From a candidate division KSB1 bacterium (GTDB lineage Bacteria > Zhuqueibacterota > Zhuqueibacteria > Thermofontimicrobiales > Thermofontimicrobiaceae), in the NCBI GenBank assembly GCA_034506395.1, contig JAPDPQ010000023.1, forward strand, positions 18,689 through 82,688: a stretch of DNA of 64,000 bases, read 5' to 3'. Below are positions 35,961-46,138 of this stretch, piece by piece. Below the pieces are notes generated by a model. The model searched no databases. It saw only the letters and a program-made list of their open reading frames with translations, and had not been told where the DNA came from. Position 1 is the first letter of the stretch. Each line of letters begins with the position of its first letter. The position numbers and the translations under genes were made by a program.

Positions 35961-36401
35961 TTACATCCTCGGTATTGCTGTCATGGTGAAAACCATCACA
36001 AACAGCGCAACGGTCTCAATAATTCCCACAACCATCAAATAATTGCCGAATCCTTTGCCCGTCTCTGCGAGCGCGTCAGCGCCCTTAGCAGCGGCCTTGC
36101 CCTGCATTATCGCTGAAATACCGATCGCAAGACCAGCGAATGCTCCGAGAATGATCTGGTGTAAATAGCTTTCTGGTGGTAGATTGGCGCCCCGAATGGC
36201 GTTGCGCAGGATCATCCCATAAATAGTCTGAGTAAGTGGCGCACCGGCAAAGGCAACGAGAATGAACGGCGCCGCTTTGTTCTGCATGAATGCCCTCTTC
36301 CAGGCACCGATGGCCGCCATCCCTGCGATTCCTGTTCCTAATCCAGATCCAATTGCCGATATCGCTAATGAAAGACTCATATCCCCAAATCCAGGTATCA
36401 T
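35961..36401 (-). CDS. ntpK: V-type ATP synthase subunit K (proteolipid rotor ring)
   Basis: The protein (146 residues from the ATG at 36401) has four membrane helices in two hairpins, the double-hairpin V-type form. The ion-carrying Glu129 is in the last helix (VGIIETVALF); the first hairpin has Thr57-Gln58 (APLTQTIYG) in place of a second acid, and Gln100 is in IMQGKAAAKG. These match Thr64, Gln65, Gln110 and Glu139 of the Na+-pumping E. hirae NtpK, so sodium coupling is inferred. A start six codons upstream is in frame, but AGGAG lies right before the chosen ATG. It is separated from subunit I by 303 bp, which may allow its separate, higher expression. Confidence 0.92.
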   Translation of the reverse strand: MIPGFGDMSLSLAISAIGSGLGTGIAGMAAIGAWKRAFMQNKAAPFILVAFAGAPLTQTIYGMILRNAIRGANLPPESYLHQIILGAFAGLAIGISAIMQGKAAAKGADALAETGKGFGNYLMVVGIIETVALFVMVFTMTAIPRM

Positions 36402-36704
36402 GTTATTGCTCCTTTCCAATCCACGATTTATTTTTGTTTTTTGAGTTGAGTGATATTATATAAAGCGATGATATACCCGTTTCGATTTATAAATCAAACT
36501 AGTGAATTGTTTCCCGATTGCCGAAACGATCAAAAGCAAAACAAACCTAGTTTAGCAATAATTTCTCCTGCATCATTTGGCTATCTAAAATTTTCTGATT
36601 GTCAGAGCCTGAGACCAATTTTCACGTCCATAGGAACTTGATGCGGGACCATGGCCGACAGCCAGCGAGATTCAATTTTGCGTAGATTATGGTGAACCGC
36701 CATG
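36402..36704. other. Gap between V-ATPase I and K genes
   Basis: This 303-bp AT-rich gap is the largest inside the V-ATPase set. No gene or strong hairpin was found. A separate promoter for the K gene, which is needed in high copy, is possible. Confidence 0.35.
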
Positions 36705-38474
36705 TCATTCTTTAAACGGGCGATAGGGCTTCCCAGTCCATTGCACCCCGACATGCCCCGAAAATTCTAACATATTCAGTCGCACGCCATGCACGAGGAT
36801 CGACATGCCGCAGAGGATCAGATTGATCGCGTGTCCAAGGAATAGAATGATCGCCGCGATGATGCCACTCAGGACCGAATTGATCCCTGAACCAATGGCC
36901 ATTTCATTGAAACTGGTCGCGACAATCACCGTCGCTAGCCCGACGGCGAACAATCGGATGTACGAAACGATGTCAGAAAACGAACTGATGATGCTGAGCG
37001 GCAAGTTTCCCAGGGTGATCAATATCCCTTTGATGAAATTTTTCTGGAAATTGGCGAACAGCAATATGATTGAAGCGCCGGAAATCAATAATGGCAGCGT
37101 GGCCTTTGACAGTTCCCGTCCTAAAACGATGTTATTGGCGATGAAATAAACAGCCCATAACACCAGAACCCATCCGATGTCGGCCAAAGCTGTGATTGAA
37201 TTGCTCTTCTTGGCCGCGCTGAGCAAATGACCGATACTCAAATGGATCGCACCGATAGTGAACGTCAACTGCATGATCAAACTGGTGGAATTGGGGTTGA
37301 AACTGTTGATCGGTTCGATCACAAAGATTTTCAAAAAGGGCAATTGAGCAATTTTTTCCGAGCCGAACCAGGTTCCAGTTACCGCCCCCCAAATGATCGT
37401 TACGAAGCTAACCAAATACATCAAATAAAAGAATTCCCGCGAAGTAGATTTGGTCTTGCGATCGAATAAGAACGTTGCAATCAGGAACATCAATCCGTAA
37501 CCCGCATCACCGACAATGAGGGCATAAAATACACTGAAGAACGCCAAAAACACCAGGCTGACATCTTGTTCATGATACCCTGGCAGTGTCCCCATGAATT
37601 TGAACAGTGGCTCGATAATTCGGATCCATTTTGGGTTCCGGATAATTGTTGGCACTTCGGTCGGGTCATCTGGATCGGCGATGATATAGCCCCAGCCTTC
37701 TTTCTCGGCAGTTTTTTGGATATCCCCGACAACATCGACAGGGCAGAAGCCCTGCAAATAAGCGATTCCAGCGTCTTCACCCATGCCATGTTTGACGCGG
37801 TTCAGTTCCAGTCGCTTGGTGAGATCTTGTCGATACGCCTGCAGAGCGGCTCGTGCTCCAGACAGTTGCCGCAACTGATGCTCGATTTGGTCGATGTCTT
37901 CTTGGAGCGAGGCGATCTTCGCTTTCACCCGATCGGGCTCAGCCATCGGGATCGGCTCTTCTTTTAAATCCAATTTGTCATCTGGGCTCTGGCCGAATAA
38001 CGCGAGATGGAGTTGTCCATCAACTTCTTCGATGTAAAGCAATTTGTCTGCTGGTAAACGTTTCAAAAAGCTCTTATCAGTAATATAGAGGCGGATGAAA
38101 ATGCCTTTTTCTTTCAATTGCTGGACTGATTGATAAGAGATCATCCCCCAGCGATGGTACCAGGCGTTAATGTCATTTAGTTCCGACAGCTCGTGCTGCA
38201 AATTTTCTTTCTGCCGATACAACGAAAGCGCCCGCTCAACGATCTCAGAAGCCTGGTCCAAGGTCATAGGCTGATCTGTCGAACCGTTAGCAGGAATTAT
38301 TTGCAGCGCCCGCTCCACATTGTCCAATTTATTTTCTAGCGATTGAATATCTTCTGAGATCGGGGGTTTGACGTCCTGAATATGCAGCACTCCCAGCTTG
38401 CGCAATCGAATCAATGTTTCATCGCGGTGTTGCTGACTGGTCAGAAGCGTCACTTTTTTCATCGGGACGATCAT
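36705..38474 (-). CDS. ntpI: V-type ATP synthase subunit I (stator a-subunit)
   Basis: The 589-residue protein has a cytoplasmic N-terminal half (about 1-300) with coiled-coil arms (QSLENKLDNVERAL; IASLQEDIDQIEHQLRQL) and a C-terminal half of seven or eight membrane helices. The essential half-channel arginine is Arg507 in IVSYIRLFAVGLA. It forms the ion path against the K ring. The first four bases overlap the end of the D gene (ATGA), indicating translational coupling. Length is slightly short of the usual 650 residues. Confidence 0.92.
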   Translation of the reverse strand: MIVPMKKVTLLTSQQHRDETLIRLRKLGVLHIQDVKPPISEDIQSLENKLDNVERALQIIPANGSTDQPMTLDQASEIVERALSLYRQKENLQHELSELNDINAWYHRWGMISYQSVQQLKEKGIFIRLYITDKSFLKRLPADKLLYIEEVDGQLHLALFGQSPDDKLDLKEEPIPMAEPDRVKAKIASLQEDIDQIEHQLRQLSGARAALQAYRQDLTKRLELNRVKHGMGEDAGIAYLQGFCPVDVVGDIQKTAEKEGWGYIIADPDDPTEVPTIIRNPKWIRIIEPLFKFMGTLPGYHEQDVSLVFLAFFSVFYALIVGDAGYGLMFLIATFLFDRKTKSTSREFFYLMYLVSFVTIIWGAVTGTWFGSEKIAQLPFLKIFVIEPINSFNPNSTSLIMQLTFTIGAIHLSIGHLLSAAKKSNSITALADIGWVLVLWAVYFIANNIVLGRELSKATLPLLISGASIILLFANFQKNFIKGILITLGNLPLSIISSFSDIVSYIRLFAVGLATVIVATSFNEMAIGSGINSVLSGIIAAIILFLGHAINLILCGMSILVHGVRLNMLEFSGHVGVQWTGKPYRPFKE

Positions 38475-39085
38475 ACGGCGCTCACCTCTCGCTTCTTTTT
38501 CTCGATTTTGGCTTTGGCAATTTTGCCACGAACCACTTCCGCGGTCATCTGATCTCCCAGGAAAATTTGGATCACCCGGATATTTTCTCTCGCTTCTGGT
38601 ATCTTCACTTCTTCAAACAACTTGATCCGCTGTATGGTTATCCGCAATTCCTCCCGCAGAATTTCCTCTTGTCGCTGAGTGATTTTCAATTCTGCCTGTC
38701 GTCGGATTTGATCTTTGACCACCGCAATCGCACGATCGATCCATAGAGGGGTTGTATAAAGATCATACTCTTTGTCCAGAAAAACAACCTCAACGAATGT
38801 GGGAATGTCGATGCCAGCAATATTTTCGGTATCGGTGGTAACCTCCATTACCTGGAGAAACTCATGCAGATCGACGTCCTCAGCGAACACATCCACCCAT
38901 TTGGTCACTTCCGCAGTGACGCGATCCAGCTCTTCGGTCAATTTTTCAAGCCGGTTTTGGATCTGCCGGATCTCGACCAGCAATTGCTGCTTCTTCAATT
39001 CCAAGGTTGGCAAATAGCGGGTGAATCGTTTGAGATTGTCCTTTTGTTTCTTGAGTTCGTTTTTCGTGTACTTGATTTTCGCCAT
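38471..39085 (-). CDS. ntpD: V-type ATP synthase subunit D (central rotor shaft)
   Basis: The 204-residue protein is a long antiparallel coiled coil, basic and Lys/Gln/Glu-rich at both ends (TKNELKKQKDNLKRF at the start; a final LFEEVKIPEARENIRVIQIFL). This is the standard form of the shaft that turns inside the A3B3 hexamer. The start codon is 118 bp from the end of the B gene; the end overlaps the I gene by four bases. Confidence 0.9.
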   Translation of the reverse strand: MAKIKYTKNELKKQKDNLKRFTRYLPTLELKKQQLLVEIRQIQNRLEKLTEELDRVTAEVTKWVDVFAEDVDLHEFLQVMEVTTDTENIAGIDIPTFVEVVFLDKEYDLYTTPLWIDRAIAVVKDQIRRQAELKITQRQEEILREELRITIQRIKLFEEVKIPEARENIRVIQIFLGDQMTAEVVRGKIAKAKIEKKKREVSAV

Positions 39086-39203
39086 AGTGATCTAATATTC
39101 AGACACCGAGCATTAAAATTGTGATTCGAGTGAATCGTACCATCCAAATGGTCTTATTTTCGGTTCGCCCAATTTTCTAAGTATCAATCAGTCCCAAGGC
39201 AAT

Positions 39204-40511
39204 TTACTTTGCCCCATTCGGCCAAAACTCTCTGATCAATTCTGTCCGCATTCGGGTTTCTTCGGGCTTAAAACATTGGGCTAAGATCTGCCAACCGCGA
39301 TCTAATGCCTCTTCGAGCGGTATATTCACAGACAGATCCATCATTTGTGAACGGAACAAGGCGCCATATTTAAGCAGCTTCTGATCCCAAGCACTCATGC
39401 GGAAACCCATGGAGCGTTTCTCTTCGGTTTCCACATATTGGGCATAAAGCTGGATCATGTTATCCATGATGGCCCGATGGTCCTTGCGGCTGTGCTTCTC
39501 GTCGTTGACATTTTGTTTCAGTCGGCTCAAGGAACCGAACGGATCGATGTAACCGTGGTGCAGGTAGAACTGACCTTCAGTGATGTAGCCGGTGTTATCG
39601 GGAATGGGATGGGTGACATCGTCGCCAGGCATCGTCGTCACGGCCAGGATCGTGATGGAACCTGCTTCCTCAAAATCCACGGCCTTCTCATATCGGGCGG
39701 CCAATTGACTGTAAAGATCCCCAGGGTAGCCACGATTAGATGGTACTTGTTCCATGGTAATAGCGATTTCTTTGAGTGCATCTGAGAAGTTGGTCATGTC
39801 GGTCAATAGCACCAGAACATCCTTGCCTTTTAGGGCGAATTTTTCAGCCACGGCTAAAGCCAGATCGGGCACCATCAGGCTTTCCACGATGGGATCGGAA
39901 GCTGTGTTGATGAAAAAGATGGAGCGCGACAACGCCCCGCCCTCTTCGAGCGTGATTTTGAATTTCATATATTCGTCGTATTTCAAACCGATGCCGCCGA
40001 GGATGATCATATCAACTTGAGCCTGAAGCGCCACTCTGGCCAGCAGTTCGTTATACGGCTCTCCAGAAATTGAGAAGATCGGCAATTTTTGAGAGACGAC
40101 CAGCGAGTTGAATACATCGATCATCGGGATGTTGGTTCGGATCATGCGGTTCGGGATGATCCGTTTCGCTGGATTGACTGGTGGACCAGCCACCGGAATG
40201 AGGTTTTCGGTCAAAAGCGGACCTTTATCCCGTGGATTTCCTGCGCCATCGAAAATCCGTCCCAACATATCATCGGAAAATGTTACCATCATAGGATGGC
40301 CCAAAAAGCGCACCTCGTCATTCACTGAAATTCCCCGGCTACCAGCGAAAACCTGCAACGAAACCAAGTCCCCATCCAGCTTGATTACCTGGGCTAATGA
40401 TTTTCCGCGTTGGGTGGTGATTTCCGCCAGCTCCTCATAAGCTACATCCGTCGCTCTCACTGTGATCACATTGCCGACGATATTCAGGATCTTATTATAC
40501 ACCTTTCTCAT
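39204..40511 (-). CDS. ntpB: V-type ATP synthase subunit B (non-catalytic nucleotide-fold)
   Basis: The protein (435 residues from the ATG at 40511) has the V-type B fold. It lacks a true P-loop: the corresponding site reads [19 protein letters not shown], as expected for B. The typical SGRGI-like [40 protein letters not shown] and [11 protein letters not shown] blocks are present. It alternates with A in the hexamer. A TTG six codons upstream is in frame, but the ATG follows GAGGAG and overlaps the last codons of the A gene by 17 bp. Confidence 0.93.
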   Translation of the reverse strand: MRKVYNKILNIVGNVITVRATDVAYEELAEITTQRGKSLAQVIKLDGDLVSLQVFAGSRGISVNDEVRFLGHPMMVTFSDDMLGRIFDGAGNPRDKGPLLTENLIPVAGPPVNPAKRIIPNRMIRTNIPMIDVFNSLVVSQKLPIFSISGEPYNELLARVALQAQVDMIILGGIGLKYDEYMKFKITLEEGGALSRSIFFINTASDPIVESLMVPDLALAVAEKFALKGKDVLVLLTDMTNFSDALKEIAITMEQVPSNRGYPGDLYSQLAARYEKAVDFEEAGSITILAVTTMPGDDVTHPIPDNTGYITEGQFYLHHGYIDPFGSLSRLKQNVNDEKHSRKDHRAIMDNMIQLYAQYVETEEKRSMGFRMSAWDQKLLKYGALFRSQMMDLSVNIPLEEALDRGWQILAQCFKPEETRMRTELIREFWPNGAK

Positions 40512-42237
40512 TTTCCGAGTACTCCTCAATTAATTTTTTGATCTCCTCTTCCTGGGTCTTGAACTCGGGGGCTTTCATATCTATATAGTTCCAGTCGATA
40601 AATAATTGACGCAATCGATAAAATAATGCTCGAGCGGTCTCCTTCGTTTCTAGCCGAAAATCGGTATCCAACACTCGTTTGACCAATTGGAAAACGTGCT
40701 TCTGACGCTCCCGGCTCGTGGCAGCATCCACTGGATCAAACGCATTTTGCTGCAAATAAACGCTATCCAAAAATTCAGACTTCAAATAGATCTCAAAATC
40801 CTCGATCGAGGTCCCTTCTTCCCCAACGACCATCATCATCTGGTTGACTTCATTGCCCTTTCTCAGAATGGCTCGAGCTTCTTCGACCATTTTTTTACTG
40901 ATAAAACTTTGATATTTTGACCAGCTTTCTAATGGATGAATCGAGGGGAAACGCCGCGCGTTGGCACGATCGCGTGAGAGACCCAGAAACGCGCTGACCA
41001 CTTTCAGGGTTGATTGGGTGACCGGCTCTTCGAAGTTGCCGCCTGCCGGGCTGACGGTCCCGCCGATCGTGAGGCTGCCAGTCTTGCCATTATAGAGCTG
41101 AACCAGACCAGCTCGCTCGTAGAACTCGGCGATGCGGGATTCGAGATAGGCAGGGAACGCCTCTTCACCAGGAATTTCCTCGAGCCGACCAGAAAGTTCG
41201 CGCATGGCCTGAGCCCAGCGCGAAGTGGAATCGGCCAACAGCAGAACATCCAAACCCATCTGTCGGTAATATTCAGCCAGCGTCACCGCAGTATAAACCG
41301 ATGCCTCGCGCGCCGCTACCGGCATGGAACTGGTGTTGCAAATGATAATGGTCCGGTCCATCAAGGTCTTGCCAGTCCGCGGGTCTTGAAGCTTTGGAAA
41401 TTCCCGCAATAGTTCGACCACTTCACCAGCACGCTCACCGCAGGCAGCCACAACGATAATATCAGCTTGGGCATGACGACTCAGGATGTGCTGTAACACT
41501 GTCTTACCTGCGCCAAACGGTCCTGGAATACAAAACGTGCCACCTTTAGCAACAGGGAAAAAGGTATCGATGATTCGCGCTTGGGTCACCAGCGGCTCGG
41601 TGGGCACCAATTTCTCTCGATAAGCCTGAATGGGAATTTTGACCGGCCAACTGAACGTCATGGTGATGTCGTGACTTCGGCCATGACTATCCTTTACGCG
41701 ACAGACCGTATCTGTAATTTTGTACGGGCCTGCTGGTTTGATCTCCTCAACCAGAAACTCTCCCTGGAAATTGAAAGGAATCATGATCGCGTGCTGGAAA
41801 ATCCCCTCTGGCACATGTCCCACCGCATATCCAGCGGCCACAGTATCACCAGGCTTCACCGCTGGCGTAAAGTCCCACAATTTTTCCTCATCCAGCGGCT
41901 TCAATTCCACACCCCGAGGGAGAAAAAATCCATACTGTTTGGCAATATCGGGTAGTGGATTCTGTAAACCATCGTAAATTTGCGTCAGCAATCCCGGCCC
42001 CAACTGCACAGAGAGCAGTTTGCCACTGAATTCCACGGTGTCGCCAATCAATAGCCCTTTGGTGCTCTCGAACACCTGCAAATAAGCTACACCATCGCCG
42101 ATCCGGACGATCTCGCTTTTCAGCCGCTCTTTACCTTTGATGATATAAGCTACCTCGTTCTGCATGATGTTGCCAGTCACCGCCACTTTGACCATATTAC
42201 CGCTGACGCCAATAATTTTACCTGTCGTTAAGCTCAT
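40495..42237 (-). CDS. ntpA: V-type ATP synthase subunit A (catalytic)
   Basis: The 580-residue protein has the N-terminal barrel, the A-specific bulge domain (about 110-190), the P-loop GPFGAGKT at 239-246, the Walker B region [17 protein letters not shown] and the C-terminal helical domain. It hydrolyses or makes ATP at the A/B interface. The start overlaps the upstream DUF2764 gene by four bases. Together with B and K this makes the rotor ATPase assignment secure. Confidence 0.95.
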   Translation of the reverse strand: MSLTTGKIIGVSGNMVKVAVTGNIMQNEVAYIIKGKERLKSEIVRIGDGVAYLQVFESTKGLLIGDTVEFSGKLLSVQLGPGLLTQIYDGLQNPLPDIAKQYGFFLPRGVELKPLDEEKLWDFTPAVKPGDTVAAGYAVGHVPEGIFQHAIMIPFNFQGEFLVEEIKPAGPYKITDTVCRVKDSHGRSHDITMTFSWPVKIPIQAYREKLVPTEPLVTQARIIDTFFPVAKGGTFCIPGPFGAGKTVLQHILSRHAQADIIVVAACGERAGEVVELLREFPKLQDPRTGKTLMDRTIIICNTSSMPVAAREASVYTAVTLAEYYRQMGLDVLLLADSTSRWAQAMRELSGRLEEIPGEEAFPAYLESRIAEFYERAGLVQLYNGKTGSLTIGGTVSPAGGNFEEPVTQSTLKVVSAFLGLSRDRANARRFPSIHPLESWSKYQSFISKKMVEEARAILRKGNEVNQMMMVVGEEGTSIEDFEIYLKSEFLDSVYLQQNAFDPVDAATSRERQKHVFQLVKRVLDTDFRLETKETARALFYRLRQLFIDWNYIDMKAPEFKTQEEEIKKLIEEYSENEKGV

Positions 42238-42731
42238 ATATTAACCTCGCACAGCTTCTGAAATTTTTCCAAGCCTCGTTCTTTATTAAAAGTGAAATAA
42301 CGCCGCAAAATCTGCAGCTTCAAATAGTATATAATTAGAAAGCCGAGATCGAAGTGATGCTCTCGCTCTATTTCGTCGATAAATCGCCATCGCAGTTCCA
42401 GCAAGCGGATCTCTACTTCCAATGGGTTGCCTTCTTTGATCAACGCCACAGGAAAGCTAACTGGTTTATACTCCTGATCCCGTTTCTGCGCTTCGCGCCA
42501 CAACGCAATATCGCTGCGCAACTTCTGTTCATACTGTCGGAACATGTCATATACTGGATTGAGCGGCTGGCTGGTATCCCAATCGTTTAAAGCTACACGA
42601 AGCAGCACTTGATAATCCCGCCGGTCCATCCAGTTCTCAGCTTCTTCCAGAAACTTTTCGATCGATATCCCGGGCTCCCTGCCAAAAAACAACGTTGGCA
42701 ATTCGGCGACCAAAAAATAATACTTATCCAT
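42234..42731 (-). CDS. DUF2764 protein of the V-ATPase operon
   Basis: The 165-residue protein begins MDKYYFLVAELPTLFFG, the signature of the DUF2764 family found between the E and A genes in Bacteroidetes, chlamydial and spirochaetal V-ATPase operons. It is helical, with many Tyr/Trp/Arg residues (RRDYQVLLRVALNDWD; ELRWRFIDEIEREHHFDLGF). Its position is where subunit C would be; a stand-in for C as the link between rotor shaft and ring is a reasonable guess but not shown. It is one base after the E gene and overlaps A by four bases. Confidence 0.85.
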   Translation of the reverse strand: MDKYYFLVAELPTLFFGREPGISIEKFLEEAENWMDRRDYQVLLRVALNDWDTSQPLNPVYDMFRQYEQKLRSDIALWREAQKRDQEYKPVSFPVALIKEGNPLEVEIRLLELRWRFIDEIEREHHFDLGFLIIYYLKLQILRRYFTFNKERGLEKFQKLCEVNI

Positions 42732-42732
42732 G

Positions 42733-43326
42733 CTATTGTTCCAGAATTGCTTTCAATTTGGGATTGATTAGTGATTTCAAAACCTCTGCGATGGATTCAT
42801 CGGAAAAATCGTAATAGACCTGGTTATCCTTCAGTCCAATTCTGAAGCCATTGGACACATCGCTACTCACCCGGAGATAGATGGATTGTTTCAGTTCATC
42901 TTTGATCCCATCAAATAGCACTGCCTCGAGCTGAGATTTATCTTGTTCGCTGACCGCCACCTCGACTGTCCCATTTTTCGCCCAAGCTTCAATAAGTTTT
43001 AGGATCATGTCCCTCATGAAATGAGGCGTCAGTGCAGCGGCTACCTGTCGTTTGAACACCCGATCGAACAGCGCGTTGATCTTTTCTTTCAATAATAATT
43101 CAAAATTTCGCGCCGATTGTTTCAGATCGATCTCCGCTGTCTCTCGATACTGTTCCACTTGTTTTTTGCCGTCAGCCACAATTTTTTCAGCTTCCTTTTT
43201 TGCCTGTTCCACAATGGCCGCGGCCTTTTGCTTGGCTTCCTTGATGATCTCATCCGCTTGCTGCTGCGCTTGCTCGATCCCCTCTTTTCGGATTTTCTCG
43301 ATGAGGCTGTCTAATTTGACATCCAT
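42733..43326 (-). CDS. ntpE: V-type ATP synthase subunit E (peripheral stalk)
   Basis: The 197-residue protein has a long N-terminal Ala/Lys/Glu/Gln coiled coil (residues about 5-75, with EQAQQQADEIIKEAKQKAA) and a compact C-terminal domain (about 100-190) ending in EVLKSLINPKLKAILEQ. This is the normal stalk subunit. It is the first gene of the operon and has a strong GAGGAGG ribosome-binding site. No subunit G/H gene, its usual coiled-coil partner, is next to it. Confidence 0.9.
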   Translation of the reverse strand: MDVKLDSLIEKIRKEGIEQAQQQADEIIKEAKQKAAAIVEQAKKEAEKIVADGKKQVEQYRETAEIDLKQSARNFELLLKEKINALFDRVFKRQVAAALTPHFMRDMILKLIEAWAKNGTVEVAVSEQDKSQLEAVLFDGIKDELKQSIYLRVSSDVSNGFRIGLKDNQVYYDFSDESIAEVLKSLINPKLKAILEQ

Positions 43327-43375
43327 CTATTTTCCTCCTCATTAATCTGTTGCAAAAGTCAAACTTATAAACATT

Positions 43376-43460
43376 GTCATCGCTGCGCAGGCAGGAATCT
43401 CCGCATTAGCCAAAATGCGGGTCGATTCAAATGGGAGAAGCTTGCTTACGAAGGGATGAC
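43376..43460 (-). repeat. Dispersed palindromic-type element, degenerate
   Basis: GTCATCGCTGCGCAGGCAGG then AATCTCCGC is the reversed form of the common AGATTCCTGCnTGCGCAG-type element, and GAAGGGATGAC at 43450-43460 repeats the end. It is one of several such pieces in the window. Confidence 0.35.
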
Positions 43461-43808
43461 ATTTGAATTTGCTTTCACAATTTTGCACAATCAACTCATT
43501 AGCAATTTGATTGCTTTTATCCTTATCGTTTTCTGGTCGCGATGACCGGGCATTGGTGTGCTGGGGCATATCTACAAAACGCTCAACATCGCATGTTTGT
43601 TCACTATGGCATCATTCAAAAGATGAAATGATGCTGGCTTTAATCCCATCGCTTCGATTCAATCAAAAACATCCCGGATATGTCTGGCGGATCTATCGGA
43701 ATTGAAGTCATTAATATACAAAATTGTTTCAAGAATTTCAATGGTTTTATCAGGCAGGTAGAGATAATGATTCAATGAAAGCGCCAGCGAAACCAATGAG
43801 ATGAGAGA

Positions 43809-43838
43809 AACACGGATGGTCCATCGACCATCCGTGTT
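43809..43838 (-). terminator. Hairpin after the aldolase gene
   Basis: AACACGGATGGTC (43809-43821) and GACCATCCGTGTT (43826-43838) form a perfect 13-bp stem with a CATC loop, 65 bp past the aldolase stop on the minus strand. It is followed on that strand by a pyrimidine-rich stretch (TCTCTC), so it is a likely terminator. Confidence 0.65.
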
Positions 43839-43902
43839 CTTCGAGCCAGATGATTTCCGAATTAGATGTTCAGGATTCAGGTTCATTGGAGGTTTTGCAG
43901 GC

Positions 43903-44955
43903 TCAAGCAATGGTGATCTCTTTATCAAGATAAACATCCTGGATGACGTTCAGCAGTTTGATCCCTTCGCTCATGGGCCGTTGGAACGCCTTGCGGCCAG
44001 AGATCAGTCCCATACCCCCAGCGCGCTTATTGATAACAGCGGTTCTCGCCGCTTCGGCGAAATCGTTTTTGCCAGAAGGCCCGCCCGAGTTGATCAAACC
44101 AACTCGTCCCATGTAGCAATTGGCCACCTGATAACGGGTGAGATCAATGGGATGATCAGAGGTAAGTTGCTCGTACACCAATTTGTGGGTCTTGCCGAAA
44201 TTGAGAGCCGTGTAGCCACCATTGGTCTCGGGAAGTTTTTGTTTCACAATATCCGCTTCAATGGTGACACCAAGATGATTGGCTTGACCAGTAAGGTCTG
44301 CTGCCACATGATAATCTTTTTCTTTCGTCTTGAAAGCCGAGTTCCGAAGATAGCACCACAGCACCGTGACCATTCCTAACTCATGGGCATATTGGAACGC
44401 CTCGCTGATCTCCTGAATTTGACGCTTCGATTCTTCAGAACCAAAATAGATAGTTGCCCCGATCGCCACTGCACCCAAGTCGAACGCTTGTTTCACGTCC
44501 GCGAACAGAATCTGGTCGTAGCTATTGGGATAACTAATGAATTCATTATGATTGATTTTGACAATAAAAGGAATCTTATGGGCGTATTTTCTTGCTACGG
44601 CGCCCAAAACGCCCAATGTCGATGCCACAGCATTGCAGCCACCTTCTATCGCTAATTTGACGATATTTTCCGGATCAAAGTAAATTGGGTTCGGCGCAAA
44701 TGAGGCCCCCGCTGAATGTTCAATCCCCTGGTCTACTGGCAGGATAGACAAATATCCAGTTTTTGCCAGACGACCCGTGTTGAAAATCAATTGCAAGTTC
44801 CTCAGCACCGCCACCGGTCGATCGCTCTCAATAAAAACTCGGTCTACAAAATCAGGGCCTGGCAAATGCAATGATTCTTTCTTAATCCCTTTGCACTCGT
44901 AATCCAATAAATAGCTTGCTTCTGCTCCCAAATACTCCTGAATCTTACTTCCCAT
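43903..44955 (-). CDS. fbaB: Fructose-bisphosphate aldolase class I (FbaB/DhnA type)
   Basis: The 350-residue protein has the archaeal/bacterial DhnA-type class I aldolase pattern: [63 protein letters not shown], and the phosphate-binding glycine segments near [10 protein letters not shown] and [12 protein letters not shown]. It forms a Schiff base through a lysine and splits fructose-1,6-bisphosphate for glycolysis or makes it for gluconeogenesis. It is a single-gene unit bounded by a clear hairpin downstream. The 350-residue length agrees with FbaB. Confidence 0.92.
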   Translation of the reverse strand: MGSKIQEYLGAEASYLLDYECKGIKKESLHLPGPDFVDRVFIESDRPVAVLRNLQLIFNTGRLAKTGYLSILPVDQGIEHSAGASFAPNPIYFDPENIVKLAIEGGCNAVASTLGVLGAVARKYAHKIPFIVKINHNEFISYPNSYDQILFADVKQAFDLGAVAIGATIYFGSEESKRQIQEISEAFQYAHELGMVTVLWCYLRNSAFKTKEKDYHVAADLTGQANHLGVTIEADIVKQKLPETNGGYTALNFGKTHKLVYEQLTSDHPIDLTRYQVANCYMGRVGLINSGGPSGKNDFAEAARTAVINKRAGGMGLISGRKAFQRPMSEGIKLLNVIQDVYLDKEITIA

Positions 44956-45111
44956 GTTTCATTACTCCTACATTTAACCATTCATAGAGAAAAAACGTGA
45001 ATTGCAATAAATATTTGTCAGAGATATTACCGCTTCGCTAGTGCGAAACTAAAACCTTCGAATATACAAAAAAGAATATTCAATTGCCAGAAAAAAATTT
45101 TGAACTGACCA

Positions 45112-45642
45112 TCAAAATTGAGCTGGATGCGCTTCTTTTGCTGTGACTACAAACGATTCGTACAAGAACACTGGGATAGCGATGATGTAGAGCATCCAAA
45201 AAATATAAACGATGAAGCCAGCGAGACCATAAGCATAGCTTTCGGGCATGATATAGCTAAAACCAAGCCCCAAATATTTATGCACCAAGATGGGGATTGG
45301 TCGTGCAAAGATTGAAATAATCAATGCTGGCAGAATCGAATTGCGAATCTCTCTTTTGTTGATCCTTGCACCAGCTCCCATCCCGATGAAATAGCTAACA
45401 AAGCCGAGAATAAAGGCCAACAAGACGATAATGATAGAAACCGTTTTCAATGCGGTAATACTAAACCAATACTCGGGAGGAACTTCTTGTAACCAGGATC
45501 CGCTGCTAATCGATGAACCCTCATCTGGTTTTCTGGGTACTGGTTGGGTTTCAGGCTCAAACTGGGAAAATGAAAGCGATGAGGACAAAACGATCAAGAG
45601 CAAGGAAATTAGCCCTGCCCATTTAACCACTTTTTTTGGCAT
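45112..45642 (-). CDS. Unknown membrane protein with signal peptide
   Basis: I do not recognise this 176-residue protein. It has a signal peptide (about 1-26, ending SFSQ), a Pro/Glu/Ser-rich periplasmic segment (27-58), and then three or four hydrophobic helices (about 64-90, 103-122, 135-170). Short basic loops (RINKREIRN) suggest the loop between helices is cytoplasmic. GGAG lies before the ATG. It is divergent from the small conserved gene at 45721, with 78 bp between them, and about 156 bp downstream of the aldolase promoter region. No functional clue from neighbours. Confidence 0.65.
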   Translation of the reverse strand: MPKKVVKWAGLISLLLIVLSSSLSFSQFEPETQPVPRKPDEGSSISSGSWLQEVPPEYWFSITALKTVSIIIVLLAFILGFVSYFIGMGAGARINKREIRNSILPALIISIFARPIPILVHKYLGLGFSYIMPESYAYGLAGFIVYIFWMLYIIAIPVFLYESFVVTAKEAHPAQF

Positions 45643-45720
45643 GATCAGTTCTCCAGAAAATAAATCTTGACTCTTTAGTCAGTAATTTGTAAATTATCAA
45701 AAAATCGGAGAAACAATAAA

Positions 45721-46095
45721 ATGACTCAAAAAGCTCACGAGACAATTTCTAAGACCGATGTCGTTTTAGTTTATATTGAAAACAATCCAACATTCTTTGC
45801 CCGCATCGAAGATATTAGCCCTGATATCAAGAAGGGCTGGTGGCGCGTTCGGCTGCTGATCCTCCAGATTCCCTTAATGGTCACTACCTGGATATTAGAC
45901 GATGACCAGATCCGCGGCGCTGACTTTACGATGGGAGGGACTCCTATCAGAATCGAGAAGGTTGTCGCTCCCCGAGTTGCTTTGCCAAACGAACCAGAGA
46001 CGGTAGAGCCGAAACCGCAAGAACCTAATATCACCCCAAAAAAGCAAGCACGAATCGTCTCCCTGCGACCCACAGGAAGTAATAGCCGCTCTTGA
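45721..46095 (+). CDS. Small conserved hypothetical protein
   Basis: The 124-residue soluble protein has a compact N-terminal domain (1-85) with VVLVYIENNPTFFARIEDI, KKGWWRVRLLIL, VTTWILDDDQIRGADFTMGG and IRIEKV. The strand order and WWRVRLL/TWIL spacing suggest a small beta-barrel. The last 35 residues are Pro/Glu/Lys-rich and look disordered. I recall similar small proteins in delta-proteobacteria and related groups, without known function. GGAG lies 11 bases before ATG. It is convergent with the HAD gene, 43 bp away. Confidence 0.65.
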   Translation: MTQKAHETISKTDVVLVYIENNPTFFARIEDISPDIKKGWWRVRLLILQIPLMVTTWILDDDQIRGADFTMGGTPIRIEKVVAPRVALPNEPETVEPKPQEPNITPKKQARIVSLRPTGSNSRS

Positions 46096-46138
46096 GCTGA
46101 TTATTATTTGTTCACTCTTTTTCCGGCGAATCGAACTA

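Larger units (their letters stand above)
43327..43902. other. Intergenic region, 576 bp, between fba and V-ATPase
   Basis: It holds the fba terminator (43809-43838), a dispersed-element-like stretch at 43376-43460 (GTCATCGCTGCGCAGGCAGG, then GAAGGGATGAC), and the untranslated leader of the V-ATPase operon. No gene supported. Confidence 0.5.
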
